In this document: piece by piece, positions 1 through 7,770 of the stretch
Layout: each line of letters opens with the position of its first letter
How positions within the stretch are numbered: position 1 is the stretch's first letter
Assembly: GCA_001899635.1 (NCBI GenBank)
Contig: MKVQ01000041.1
Span: forward strand, 62,001-126,000
Direction of reading: 5' to 3'
From: Myxococcales bacterium 68-20
GTDB lineage: Bacteria; Myxococcota_A; Polyangia; Polyangiales; Polyangiaceae
DNA: 64,000 nucleotides
Notes under the pieces: model-generated
What the model was told of the DNA's origin: nothing
What the model saw: the letters and a program-made list of their open reading frames with translations, nothing else
Databases searched by the model: none
Program-made: the position numbers and the translations under genes

Positions 1-298
1 CGCTCGCGGTGTACGCCATCGTGTCGGTGCCGTGCACGACGACGATGCCGTCGTAGCGCGGCAGCTCACGATGGACCTCGCGTGCGAGCTTGAGCCAGTC
101 GGACGGCTGCATGTTGGCCGAGTCCATCTGGAAGAGCAGGCGCGTATCGAGCTCCGCGACGCGAGCGAGCGGCGGGACTTCCGTCACCAGGTCGCGGCTC
201 GTCCGCTCTTCTTCGCTCACGCGAAGCGCGCCGGCGCGCTCTTCGCCGGACGTCATGAGGAGCGTCCCACCAGTCAGGAGGAGGAGGAGGCGCGGCAC
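1..298 (-). CDS. ansA: L-asparaginase, type I-like (N-terminal part, runs off the window)
   Basis: Asparaginase hydrolyses L-asparagine to aspartate and ammonia. Only the first 99 residues are inside the window. Translation from GTG at 298 gives TGGT at residues 9-12, whose first Thr is the family nucleophile, then DSANMQPSDW and GIVVVHGTDTMAYTAS, the second active-site motif. These match cytoplasmic AnsA-type enzymes better than periplasmic type II enzymes, and there is no signal peptide. GTG is preferred because the first ATG lies after the nucleophile. The start is three bases after the stop of the export lipoprotein gene, so the two are probably co-transcribed, although no functional link is obvious. 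Confidence 0.88.
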   Translation of the reverse strand, partial: MPRLLLLLTGGTLLMTSGEERAGALRVSEEERTSRDLVTEVPPLARVAELDTRLLFQMDSANMQPSDWLKLAREVHRELPRYDGIVVVHGTDTMAYTAS

Positions 299-300
299 GG

Positions 301-915
301 TCAGAAGAGGCGCTGGTCGACCTTGATCGTGTCGCCCTGCTGAAGCTTGATGTCCGCGCGCGCGTTGTCGGTGATCGCGTCGACGCTCACGATCGCGTTC
401 ACGGCGCCGCCGTTTGCTGTCTGCCGGATCACCTGAACGTGGTTGGTGTCGGCCAGCGGAGTGAACCACCCCGCCGCGGAGATCGCCTGCACGAGCGTCA
501 TGCCATCCTGATAGGGCAACGGGCCCTGCTTGGCCACCTGACCGATGACCTGGATCTTCTTCGAGTTGTACGCCTTGACCTTGACCTGGACCTGCGGGCT
601 CACGAGGAACTTCGCCTCGACGAGACTCTCGCGGAGCGACATCGCGATCTGACGCGGCTCGAGCCCTGAGACCTTGATCGGATCGACGTACGGAAACGCG
701 AGCGTGCCGTCGGGACCGATCTCGTACTCGCGCGGGAGCTTCTCCTCACCCACGACGAAGACCTCGAGCACGTCCCCGGGGCCGACCTGTTGGTTCACGA
801 TCGGGTCCGGGAGCTTCGCCGGCGGCGGATAGTTGCGTCCGCAGCCCGGTGTGATCAGGCCGAGCAACACGACGATCACGATCGAGAGGAGCGACAGGAC
901 GCGGGACAGCAGCAT
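301..915 (-). CDS. polysaccharide export lipoprotein (Wza/OtnA-like)
   Basis: Predicted outer-membrane lipoprotein of 204 residues for exporting capsule or exopolysaccharide. A hydrophobic signal ends in the lipobox ITPGC. It is followed by a polysaccharide export domain (starting near VGPGDVLEVFVVGEE) and one SLBB-type segment (IQVIGQVAKQGPLPYQDG). It is shorter than E. coli Wza, as in many delta-type export lipoproteins with one SLBB repeat. The ATG at 915 is chosen because it starts the signal peptide directly; a TTG at 942 would add nine residues. It lies 86 bases after a beta-barrel gene on the same strand. No copolymerase or glycosyltransferase is adjacent, so the substrate is unknown. 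Confidence 0.85.
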   Translation of the reverse strand: MLLSRVLSLLSIVIVVLLGLITPGCGRNYPPPAKLPDPIVNQQVGPGDVLEVFVVGEEKLPREYEIGPDGTLAFPYVDPIKVSGLEPRQIAMSLRESLVEAKFLVSPQVQVKVKAYNSKKIQVIGQVAKQGPLPYQDGMTLVQAISAAGWFTPLADTNHVQVIRQTANGGAVNAIVSVDAITDNARADIKLQQGDTIKVDQRLF

Positions 916-1001
916 GGCCGGAGCTTGGGTGGCCGCAGGCAACGCCCGCGTTCAGCTGGCGGGAGCGTTATCCCTCGCCGCGCGAAGGTCAAGACCGACG
1001 C

Positions 1002-2474
1002 TCAGAAGAAGTAGCGGACACCGGCGAAGGCCTGGAACCGCCGGTAATTCAGATCGAACACGAGCGGAGCGCCGCCGACGCCCGTTCCTGCCGGGATCTG
1101 CGTGTCGCTCATCTGCTGGACGTAGTCGATCGTCGTGTTGATACCGAACGACGACGTGAAGCGGTACTCGGCGAAGAGCCCACCGCCGACGCGGAAGTTC
1201 GAGAACTCCCCCGTCACTTGCGTGGGGACACCAGCGGTGTTGAGAAACACGGCCGGGTAGTTGAGCTGCTCGCCGTAGGCATCGAGCCGGACCAACGTCT
1301 TGCCGCCGAACCAGTACTCGAGGCGGCCGTAGACCCGGTTCGTATTGTAGAAGTTGCCGAGCAGGCTGTTCTGGAAGTCTCGGAGGAAGCCGAGGCTCAC
1401 CGTCGAGAGGAGCAACGTCGCCTGCCCGGGCTCGTCGGCCCCGGAAGCGCCCTTGCTGAGGTAGAACGTGCCTTCCGCCTGCCCGTTGATGCTGTCGTAC
1501 TGGGTCGACGATGCTGCGGCGGGGTTCTGGAAGAACGTCGCGCCGTAGCCGGCCGCGAGGAGCGCTCCGAACCGCTCGGTGATGAGACCGGTCACGCCGA
1601 GCCTCGTGCGAACGGGCGTCGAGTCGTTCAGGTAGTTCACCGCCCGATCCGCGTTCGGGTAGCTGATGAAGCGGAGCGACGTGTCGTGGAAGAGGGCCGT
1701 TCGTGGGCGGAAGCGCCAGCGGTTCCTGACGGACACCTCGTGCGTGAGGTTCGTGTACGGAACGCCGTTGGACTCCTCGAACAGCGCGCCGTGGAACTGA
1801 TACCCGCCGCGGACGTCGAACGTGCCGCCGCCCGGCATGCCGATGACCTCGGCGCCGGCCCGGAGGTCGCTCCGGTTGAACGAGAGGTTCGGATCGGCGA
1901 GGACCTGCGGCTGGATCAGGCGGTTGTAGCCGGCAAAGATGCCGAACCCGATCGGGCGCCCCTGGTTGATGTCGAGCCGGGCGTCGGAGCTCAGACCGAT
2001 GTTGTGCTGCCGGCCCGTGTCCTTCCCGAGGAAGAAGCGACCGGTGGCCGCCACGCCACCGCGGAAGGAGATGACGCGCGGCTCCAGCCGCGTGTTGCCG
2101 TCCTCCTGGCGCTGCCGACCGAGCGTCGAGACGTAGAACGACGGCGTGACCCGGAACACCGCCGCGTCCGCCGGCGGGAGCGCCGGTGCGCCGTTCGCGA
2201 TCGTCGGGCCTTCGTTGTGGGAGCGGTAGAACCAGTTCGAGTCGTAGCCGACCTCACCGCCGATGCCGGGGTGCAGCTCGAGGTCGCCCGTGCGAATACC
2301 GGGTCCCTCCGTGAAGCGGCGGTCTGCAAGCCACCCCTGCGCGGAGGCAGCGCTCGTCCACGAGAGGACGGCAGCAGGAACGGCGACGAGCGTGCATGCC
2401 CGACCCCACCGGCGCAAGCGGCCAAGCGGCTCGAACAAACGCGAAGCAAGCGACTTGGCGGGGCGATTCGTCAT
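1002..2474 (-). CDS. outer-membrane beta-barrel protein
   Basis: A 490-residue protein with a signal peptide ending near SAASAQ, after a basic n-region. The rest is made of alternating polar and hydrophobic stretches rich in Gly, Tyr, Phe and Arg, and it ends in RYFF, a C-terminal aromatic signature expected for Bam-dependent barrels. Phrases such as VGYDSNWFYRS near the mature N-terminus resemble barrel proteins found beside exopolysaccharide export genes in Myxococcota. It lies directly upstream of the Wza-like lipoprotein on the same strand. An export or anchoring role is inferred from position; no enzymatic motif is visible. Confidence 0.72.
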   Translation of the reverse strand: MTNRPAKSLASRLFEPLGRLRRWGRACTLVAVPAAVLSWTSAASAQGWLADRRFTEGPGIRTGDLELHPGIGGEVGYDSNWFYRSHNEGPTIANGAPALPPADAAVFRVTPSFYVSTLGRQRQEDGNTRLEPRVISFRGGVAATGRFFLGKDTGRQHNIGLSSDARLDINQGRPIGFGIFAGYNRLIQPQVLADPNLSFNRSDLRAGAEVIGMPGGGTFDVRGGYQFHGALFEESNGVPYTNLTHEVSVRNRWRFRPRTALFHDTSLRFISYPNADRAVNYLNDSTPVRTRLGVTGLITERFGALLAAGYGATFFQNPAAASSTQYDSINGQAEGTFYLSKGASGADEPGQATLLLSTVSLGFLRDFQNSLLGNFYNTNRVYGRLEYWFGGKTLVRLDAYGEQLNYPAVFLNTAGVPTQVTGEFSNFRVGGGLFAEYRFTSSFGINTTIDYVQQMSDTQIPAGTGVGGAPLVFDLNYRRFQAFAGVRYFF

Positions 2475-2693
2475 CTCGGTCAGAAGGAGCGGCGCCAGCG
2501 CGTCACGGAAGCGGAAGAGCTACTCGGGCGAAGGCGGAAGTGCAACATTGAACGACAGAGCGAGGAGAGTCGACGACAGCATCGGTCCGGAGACCGACGA
2601 GCCCTCGGGCGCTGCCACCCCAACTACTGATTGGCTACTGCCGCGCGAGGCAAAACAGAGTGCGCGGAACGAGCTTCCGTCACTCGACGCGAT

Positions 2694-3293
2694 TCAGAGC
2701 GTACAGCTGGTGCACTGCGGCGGACCAATGACGAGCGTCGGGTCCGTCGACGGGTACGGCGTTTCATCCGGCGGGATCTGAGGGTCGATCTGAACGGTCG
2801 TCCGCGTGTCGCCGACGAACGCCGACTCCTCGCCGATGCACTGGTTCGCCTCGGCGACGAGCTGCTCGGTGCGCTGCCGAAGGACGGTCAGGATCGTGAA
2901 CTCGTGGTTCGAGAGCTCGGCGTCATTGCGATTGACGGCGGCCTGGAGCTGACCGCGACGGTCGCGCGCCGATCGAATCGCCACGTCGACCTGCGAGAGC
3001 TTGTCGTTCAGGCAGAGCGTCTTGACGACGTCACGCTGCCGGCGCGCCTCTTCGAGCATCTTGCGAACGCCGCCCGCCGCCGCCTCCATCCGACCGAGGT
3101 GCTTTTGCGACTCGACGAGCTGCTCCTGCGGGGTCAGCGACGTCTTGCGCTGAAAGCCGACCTGGCCATCCGTCGACTGTCCCGTACTCGGAGCTGCGGC
3201 TCCCCCGTTGGGCTGCTGTGCGCCCGCAGGTCCCGCGGCGAGCGCGAGGACACCGAAGGCGAAAACCCACTTCAATGCCGAGCGAACCCGCAT
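2694..3293 (-). CDS. secreted coiled-coil protein of unknown function
   Basis: A 199-residue protein not assigned to a family. It has a clear signal peptide (ALAAGPAGAQ cleavage region), a Gly/Ala/Ser-rich linker, then a charged helical segment of about 110 residues with heptad-like spacing, suggesting a coiled coil. The C-terminus is Pro-rich and ends PPQCTSCTL, a CxxC four residues from the end that could form a disulfide or bind metal. It stands between the gltG-like gene and the beta-barrel gene, all minus strand, with about 220-300 bases on each side, so it probably has its own promoter. Confidence 0.7.
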   Translation of the reverse strand: MRVRSALKWVFAFGVLALAAGPAGAQQPNGGAAAPSTGQSTDGQVGFQRKTSLTPQEQLVESQKHLGRMEAAAGGVRKMLEEARRQRDVVKTLCLNDKLSQVDVAIRSARDRRGQLQAAVNRNDAELSNHEFTILTVLRQRTEQLVAEANQCIGEESAFVGDTRTTVQIDPQIPPDETPYPSTDPTLVIGPPQCTSCTL

Positions 3294-3509
3294 CCAGCCT
3301 CCTGACCTCGCCTACGACTCTAGTGTGTGTGACGAGGAGTGTCAACGCAAAAGCCGCGCCAAAAACCTAGCAATTCCGAACACTTGCGCCAATTTGACGC
3401 GCATACGGGCGTCGGGGAAGTCTCAGCGCTGTTGTCTTTGTTGCCGCGAAGGCGCTGAACATTCGACGAAGCATCCGCGCAGCGCACCCGAATCGGCGCC
3501 ACAAACGAC
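3294..3509. other. intergenic stretch with no gene seen
   Basis: Together with the hairpins at 3510-3587 this separates the coiled-coil gene from gltG. It is noticeably less GC-rich than the surrounding genes (for example around 3350-3400), as expected for a promoter of the minus-strand gene starting at 3293. No convincing promoter boxes, RNA or conserved reading frame were recognised. Confidence 0.4.
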
Positions 3510-3587
3510 GACGGGGAGAGTCGGCGTTTGCCGCGTCTCTCCCCGTCCCCCTTTCAGCTCTGCCGAGGTCAGGGATCCCCTGACCTC
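3510..3587 (-). terminator. two tandem hairpins downstream of the gltG-like gene
   Basis: First hairpin (3565-3587): a perfect 10-bp stem, GAGGTCAGGG with CCCTGACCTC, loop ATC, starting six bases after the gltG stop. Second hairpin (3510-3547): an 11-bp stem, GACGGGGAGAG with CTCTCCCCGTC, enclosing an inner CGGC/GCCG stem. Neither is followed by a good T-run on the minus strand, so they may stabilise the mRNA 3' end or act with Rho rather than as textbook intrinsic terminators. Confidence 0.55.
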
Positions 3588-3593
3588 TCCGGC

Positions 3594-5030
3594 TCACTTG
3601 CCCTGCTGGACGAACGTGACCGGAATGTTCAGCGTGGAGCCGCCGCCGCCCGGCGGATCGAACTGGGCGCGCTTCACCACGTTCGCGATGCACGAAGCGA
3701 CGCCCTGCGAGAGGCCCGTGTTCGACGACACGTTCGCGTCGGAGACCTCGCCGTTCGGACCGACCTTCGCCGTGATCGTGACCTTGCCGGACATGCTCGG
3801 ATCGGAGTTCAGCCCCGTCTGGTAGCACTGGCGGAACCGGGCGCGGAGGCCCGCGATGACGCGGTCGGCGCCCGAGATCGGCACGGTCGCGCTCGAGCCG
3901 CTGATCTGCGCGTCGCCCTTCGGCCCTTCGACCTTGCGCTCCTGGCCGGCGTTCCCGCCTTCGCCCGAGCCCTTCGTGCCGCCACCGAGCGAGCCGAGGC
4001 CACCGCCCTTGCCGCCGCCCTGGACGGCGCCGCCGCCGCCGCCGACCTTCAGGTCGCCGGTGCCGTGCGCGACGCCCGCACCGGACGCCGCTGCGCCCGA
4101 GAGATCGACCGGGGGGATGTCGCTTCGGTTGAGCGCGCCCTGCACGGAAGAACCGCCGCCGAGCGCCGCGAGCATCTGCATCTGCATCGCGTCCGCCTGC
4201 GCGGCGAGCGCTGCTGCCTGCTTGTCGCCGACGCTGCCGGCGCCCTTGCTCTGACCGGAGGCCCCCTTGCCGCCGGCGCCACCGCCGCCGGACTTCGGAG
4301 CTGCGGCCGTCGACGCCGCCGTCGCCGTCGTGTCCGGGTTCACCTCCGTCGGCGTCTCCGTCACCGGAGGCGGAGGGATGTTCTTCATCATGTCGACGAG
4401 GCCGGCGACGTTGAAGTCGTCACCGACGACCGGATCCATCCAGTCCGAGTACATCACGCCGACGATGCCGAAGTGGATGAGGAAGCTGAACGCCGCGATG
4501 ATCGTGAGCGTCCAGTCGATCTGGCTCGCGATACCGCCCTTCACTGCAAGGGGCAGCTGCGGGCGCGGCTGAACCGGCGGCGGCGCGACGAACTGGAAGA
4601 GGAACGTGGTGTCGCCGACGACGACCTTTCCGCGCGCCTCCTCCGTCAGCTTCATCTGGTAGGCGTTGTTGACCTTCTTCGCCTGCCCTCGCAGCGCCGA
4701 CAGGTCCGTGATGCCCGAGGCGAGCGCCACGCGACCGCTCATGCCGTCGAGGAAGTTGAGGTGGTAGTCGTTGCCGATCAGCTCGAAGAGCTTGAACATC
4801 GGCGGCACCGCCTGCGACGGGATCACGAAGACAGCGCGCTCGTTCGAGCCCACCGTCACCGTGGTGCGCTGCTTGATGATGCGCTCCTCGACGACGCGCC
4901 CGCTCTGGACGAGGCCGATGCGGAGGACCTTGGGCCCCGTCTGGACGGACATCGCCCGCATGACCGCGGTCATCTGTCCCGGACGCGCTGCTCCCGGTCC
5001 TGCTTGCGGGCCTGCTCCCGGTCCCATCAT
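3594..5030 (-). CDS. gltG: GltG/PglI-like protein: FHA-like domain, one membrane helix, AgmX/PglI (TonB-like) C-terminus
   Basis: A 478-residue trans-envelope protein. Residues about 30-165 look like a divergent FHA fold (TVTVGSNERAVFVIP, then VVVGDTTFLFQFV). One membrane helix follows (WTLTIIAAFSFLIHFGIVGV, about 182-201), then a long periplasmic linker rich in Gly, Ala and Ser. The last 100 residues form a TonB-like domain of the AgmX/PglI type, with two Cys in FRQCYQ and ASCIAN. GltG of the Myxococcus gliding machinery has the same layout, linking the inner-membrane motor to periplasmic partners. It is last in the cluster, after the GltF-position gene and a TolQ/ExbB-like gene. Similar clusters exist in non-gliding relatives, so gliding is not proven. 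Confidence 0.78.
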   Translation of the reverse strand: MMGPGAGPQAGPGAARPGQMTAVMRAMSVQTGPKVLRIGLVQSGRVVEERIIKQRTTVTVGSNERAVFVIPSQAVPPMFKLFELIGNDYHLNFLDGMSGRVALASGITDLSALRGQAKKVNNAYQMKLTEEARGKVVVGDTTFLFQFVAPPPVQPRPQLPLAVKGGIASQIDWTLTIIAAFSFLIHFGIVGVMYSDWMDPVVGDDFNVAGLVDMMKNIPPPPVTETPTEVNPDTTATAASTAAAPKSGGGGAGGKGASGQSKGAGSVGDKQAAALAAQADAMQMQMLAALGGGSSVQGALNRSDIPPVDLSGAAASGAGVAHGTGDLKVGGGGGAVQGGGKGGGLGSLGGGTKGSGEGGNAGQERKVEGPKGDAQISGSSATVPISGADRVIAGLRARFRQCYQTGLNSDPSMSGKVTITAKVGPNGEVSDANVSSNTGLSQGVASCIANVVKRAQFDPPGGGGSTLNIPVTFVQQGK

Positions 5031-5128
5031 CGCTTCATCCTCGCTCGGATCCGTTCTGGATAGTGCACGAAAGACAAGGGCTTCTGTCGTCAGACGGCGA
5101 GCCGGGCAAAAAGTTCCCGACCAACACT

Positions 5129-5162
5129 CAACACGGGCCGAAGGCCGGGTCGAGGCCCGCCG
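5129..5162 (+). repeat. partial copy of the dispersed intergenic hairpin repeat
   Basis: The segment starts TCAACACGGGCCGAAGGCC, matching the first half of the better copies at 27346 and 42397 with one change in the shared core. The GGGCC-GAA-GGCCC hairpin loses its last base, and the second half is diverged. It lies in the 243-base gap between the gltG-like and TolQ/ExbB-like genes. Confidence 0.55.
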
Positions 5163-5273
5163 ATCTTACCGAACCAACACGGGCGGAGTCCAGCCACGCT
5201 GGACGGTGGGCCGCGAAGAAGCGGCCGGCGGCGGATGCCACGGCGGAGCCATCCATCTGATTGAAACCATGTG

Positions 5274-6014
5274 TCATTTTTCGGTTCGAGCGCTCCCGTC
5301 CGCCTCGGAGCTACCCGCCGGGTCCCCTCCTCCTTCGAGCCTCTCGCCGGGCTCGGGCGAACGCCGGTCGGTTCCTCGTGCGGCATCGTGCGGCTCGTCG
5401 GAGGGCCCGGCCGCCGCCCCCTCGAGCTTCTCGATCATCCGGTCGGTCGCCTCGAGGCGTGCCCTCGTCATCCGGCGCGCATGAGCGTGGACCGCAATGC
5501 AGAACGCGGTCCCGACGATCCCGAACGCCGCGACGGACATCGCGTCGCGAAAGACGCCGCGCACGAAGAGCTCGCCGACCTCCCCGCTCAGATCGGGCGC
5601 GTTCGCGAGACCGTTCCGGAGCACCAGCGTCCCGAGCAGGATGCCGAAGCTCGTCGACACGCTCGCGCATACGCGAGGGACACGCGCCCATCGCTGCATT
5701 CGCAAATCGAGCTCGGTGAGCTGCTCGTTCACGAGCGCGGCGCGCGCCTCGCTGCCCTCCTGCGCGAGCGCGTCGAGCAGGTCGCGTTCCCAGTCGGCGT
5801 CGGGCACGTCCGCCACCATCGCGCGGAGCGCCTCGAGCTTCGACCGATCGGGGGACGGTCCGAGCCAAGCGACGACGTCGTCGGGATGGATCACGGTCGG
5901 CTTCGCCGCGAGCCACAATCGCCGGCCGCTCGCGAGCACACAAGCGAGCGCCATCACGATCGACGCCGCGATGATCACGACGCTCCCCTCGATCGAGCCT
6001 GGACGAGCAGGCAA
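5274..6014 (-). CDS. TolQ/ExbB/MotA-like inner-membrane protein
   Basis: A 246-residue protein with the topology of TolQ/ExbB proton-channel subunits: one helix near the N-terminus (VVIIAASIVMALACVLAS), a cytoplasmic loop of about 95 residues, a helix pair (SVSTSFGILLGTLVL and SVAAFGIVGTAFCIAVHA) and a basic helical tail. The GILLGT and AMSVAAFGIVGTAF stretches align by eye with the TolQ TM2 and TM3 motifs. The remaining 50 residues are polar and low complexity. It lies between the GltF-position gene and the TonB-like GltG. No ExbD/TolR partner is in the window. A degenerate scaffold is the alternative to a working channel. Confidence 0.62.
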   Translation of the reverse strand: MPARPGSIEGSVVIIAASIVMALACVLASGRRLWLAAKPTVIHPDDVVAWLGPSPDRSKLEALRAMVADVPDADWERDLLDALAQEGSEARAALVNEQLTELDLRMQRWARVPRVCASVSTSFGILLGTLVLRNGLANAPDLSGEVGELFVRGVFRDAMSVAAFGIVGTAFCIAVHAHARRMTRARLEATDRMIEKLEGAAAGPSDEPHDAARGTDRRSPEPGERLEGGGDPAGSSEADGSARTEK

Positions 6015-6083
6015 GCGTCTTCAAGACCGCGCAGAAGACGAGCGTGCAACGAGCTGCCTCTCACAGGCGAGCGCGAGCGGCGA

Positions 6084-6359
6084 TCAGAACGGGTCCTTCC
6101 GCGCCGCTTCTTCGATCCGATCGAGGAAGGGCTGGCGGAGCTCGGCGAGCGTGAGCTTCGGCTGGATCTTGCTCACGTCGACCGACGCGACGGGCTTCTG
6201 CACGCGACCGACGATGGTGACCTCGTTGATCGTGATCACGCCGCCCTTCTGCTGCGCGGTGGCGTCCCCGGAGACGAAGAGCGCGGCTGCGAAGGCCGGA
6301 GCGGCGATGAAACCGAGGGGGGTGCGGGGCATGCGGATCATGCGGATCATGCGGATCAT
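6084..6359 (-). CDS. small secreted protein in the GltF position
   Basis: About 81-92 residues depending on the start: a signal peptide ending near DATAQ, then a compact domain (ITINEVTIVGRVQKP, IQPKLTLAELRQPFLDRI). It sits between GltE-like and GltG-like genes, where the Myxococcus cluster has gltF, a small periplasmic protein; the assignment rests on position and size, not on recognised sequence. The 5' end has four in-frame ATGs nine bases apart (6359, 6350, 6341, 6332) plus a GTG at 6362. A purine-rich GAAAGAG upstream favours the first ones, while the signal peptide would be cleanest from the last. Confidence 0.65.
   Translation of the reverse strand: MIRMIRMIRMPRTPLGFIAAPAFAAALFVSGDATAQQKGGVITINEVTIVGRVQKPVASVDVSKIQPKLTLAELRQPFLDRIEEAARKDPF
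6330..6359 (-). repeat. 9-bp direct repeat at a start codon
   Basis: Three copies of CATGCGGAT followed by CAT (plus-strand reading) encode Met-Ile-Arg three times and create four in-frame ATGs in the small secreted gene. Copy number changes by slippage would keep the frame and alter only the N-terminal length. Confidence 0.85.
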
Positions 6360-6430
6360 CACTGCGGCTCTTTCTTCGACGCGTCGTGGATCTTCCGAGC
6401 GAGAACGCGCATGGCCTCGCTCCTCGAAGC

Positions 6431-7735
6431 TTACTTCTTCGTGGGAGGCGCGCTAGCGGGCGGCGTCGCTGCCGGTGCTGCCGCCGCCGGGGTCTGCTTC
6501 AGCTCGGCCTGCTTCGCCTTGGCGCGGGCGATGAGATCGTCGATGTCGTCCTGGACACCGGGCAGCGGCTTCGGTCCCCGCATCGTGCGATACGTCTCGA
6601 GCTCCTTGATCGCGGTCGAGACCTGACTGTCGGCCGTGTAGCCCGGGATCGTCGGCGCGGTGAGGAACATCAACCCGAGGTCGTAGTGCGCCGCCGCGAG
6701 GCTCGAGTCGCGCGAGAGGGCGATGTCGAATTCCTTCTTCGCATCGGCGTAGCGACCGAGCAGGCGGTAGCAGTCGCCGAGGTTGAGATGCGCGATCGCG
6801 CTGTTCGGCGCGAAGCGCGTCGCGCTCTCGAGCACCGGCTGCGCTTCGGTCGCGTTTCCAGCCTCGAGACGCATCGATCCGAGGTTGATCAGCGCCTCGA
6901 CGAGGTCGGGACGCCGTTTCACCGCGGCCTCGAAGTCGGCGAGCGCGACGGCGCGTGCGCCGCCTTCACGGTAGATGAGGCCGCGGATCAGACGGGCCTC
7001 GGCGTTTTCCTTGTCGCGAGCGGGGCTCGCATCACCGAACCCCTCGAGGATCGCCTGGAGCGCATACTTCGCGAGATCGAGCTTGCGTGCGCGGTAGTGG
7101 TCGCGCGCGATCGTGACCATCGCCTCCTTGAAGTCCGGGTCCATCCGGAGCGCGTCCTGCGCGAGCTGCTGGGCCGTCGCGTGATCCTTGGCGATGCTCT
7201 TCAGCTCTGCGTTGCACGCCGTGAGGCGCGGCGAGTTCGGCTTCTTGCTCCGCCGGTCGGAGAGGAACGTGTCCGCCTCACCCGCATGCCCAGAATTCGC
7301 GAGCGAGAGCGCGTGGGCGCACACCGAGATCTCGTGCTCGGGGTTGGCCGTGAACGCGCTCCGGTACGCGTTCTGTGCGCCCGCGGTGTCTCCCAGGCGC
7401 TCGAGCACGACGCCGAGCGAGTACGGCGGCGACGGCGACTTCGGATCCGCCTCCTTGGCCTCCTGGAACTTCGTCTTCGCGGTCTGGAGGTCCCCCTTCA
7501 GCCACGCCTTCCACCCCTCTTCGTAGCGGCTGAGCGCGGTCCCGGAGAGACCGGAGCCACCGGCGCTGTCGACGACGCCGACCTCGCCCCCGCCTTGCGT
7601 CATGACGGGGGTGCCCGCTGTCGCGTTCTTCGCGGGCGGGACGACTTGCTTGTCGGCGCCGCCGCATGCCGTGAGCGCGAGGAGCAAACCCGTGGCGACC
7701 CCGGCAGAGAGCCTCTCGATGATGGTGCTTCGCAT
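6431..7735 (-). CDS. gltE: GltE/AglT-like TPR lipoprotein
   Basis: A 434-residue lipoprotein: the signal peptide ends in lipobox LTAC, a linker follows, then about eight TPR-like helical pairs (for example PPYSLGVVLERLGDTAGAQN and AIAHLNLGDCYRLLGRYADA) and an Ala/Pro-rich tail ending in Lys. The ATG at 7735 is chosen because AGAGGA lies seven bases upstream; a longer frame would add 13 residues before the signal peptide. In the Myxococcus gliding cluster GltE (AglT) is a TPR lipoprotein located between GltD and GltF, the arrangement seen here. It likely sits at the outer membrane and scaffolds GltD-like and barrel partners. Confidence 0.72.
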   Translation of the reverse strand: MRSTIIERLSAGVATGLLLALTACGGADKQVVPPAKNATAGTPVMTQGGGEVGVVDSAGGSGLSGTALSRYEEGWKAWLKGDLQTAKTKFQEAKEADPKSPSPPYSLGVVLERLGDTAGAQNAYRSAFTANPEHEISVCAHALSLANSGHAGEADTFLSDRRSKKPNSPRLTACNAELKSIAKDHATAQQLAQDALRMDPDFKEAMVTIARDHYRARKLDLAKYALQAILEGFGDASPARDKENAEARLIRGLIYREGGARAVALADFEAAVKRRPDLVEALINLGSMRLEAGNATEAQPVLESATRFAPNSAIAHLNLGDCYRLLGRYADAKKEFDIALSRDSSLAAAHYDLGLMFLTAPTIPGYTADSQVSTAIKELETYRTMRGPKPLPGVQDDIDDLIARAKAKQAELKQTPAAAAPAATPPASAPPTKK

Positions 7736-7770
7736 GGTTCGGTCCTCTGTCATCGTGAGCCGTCCAGCCG

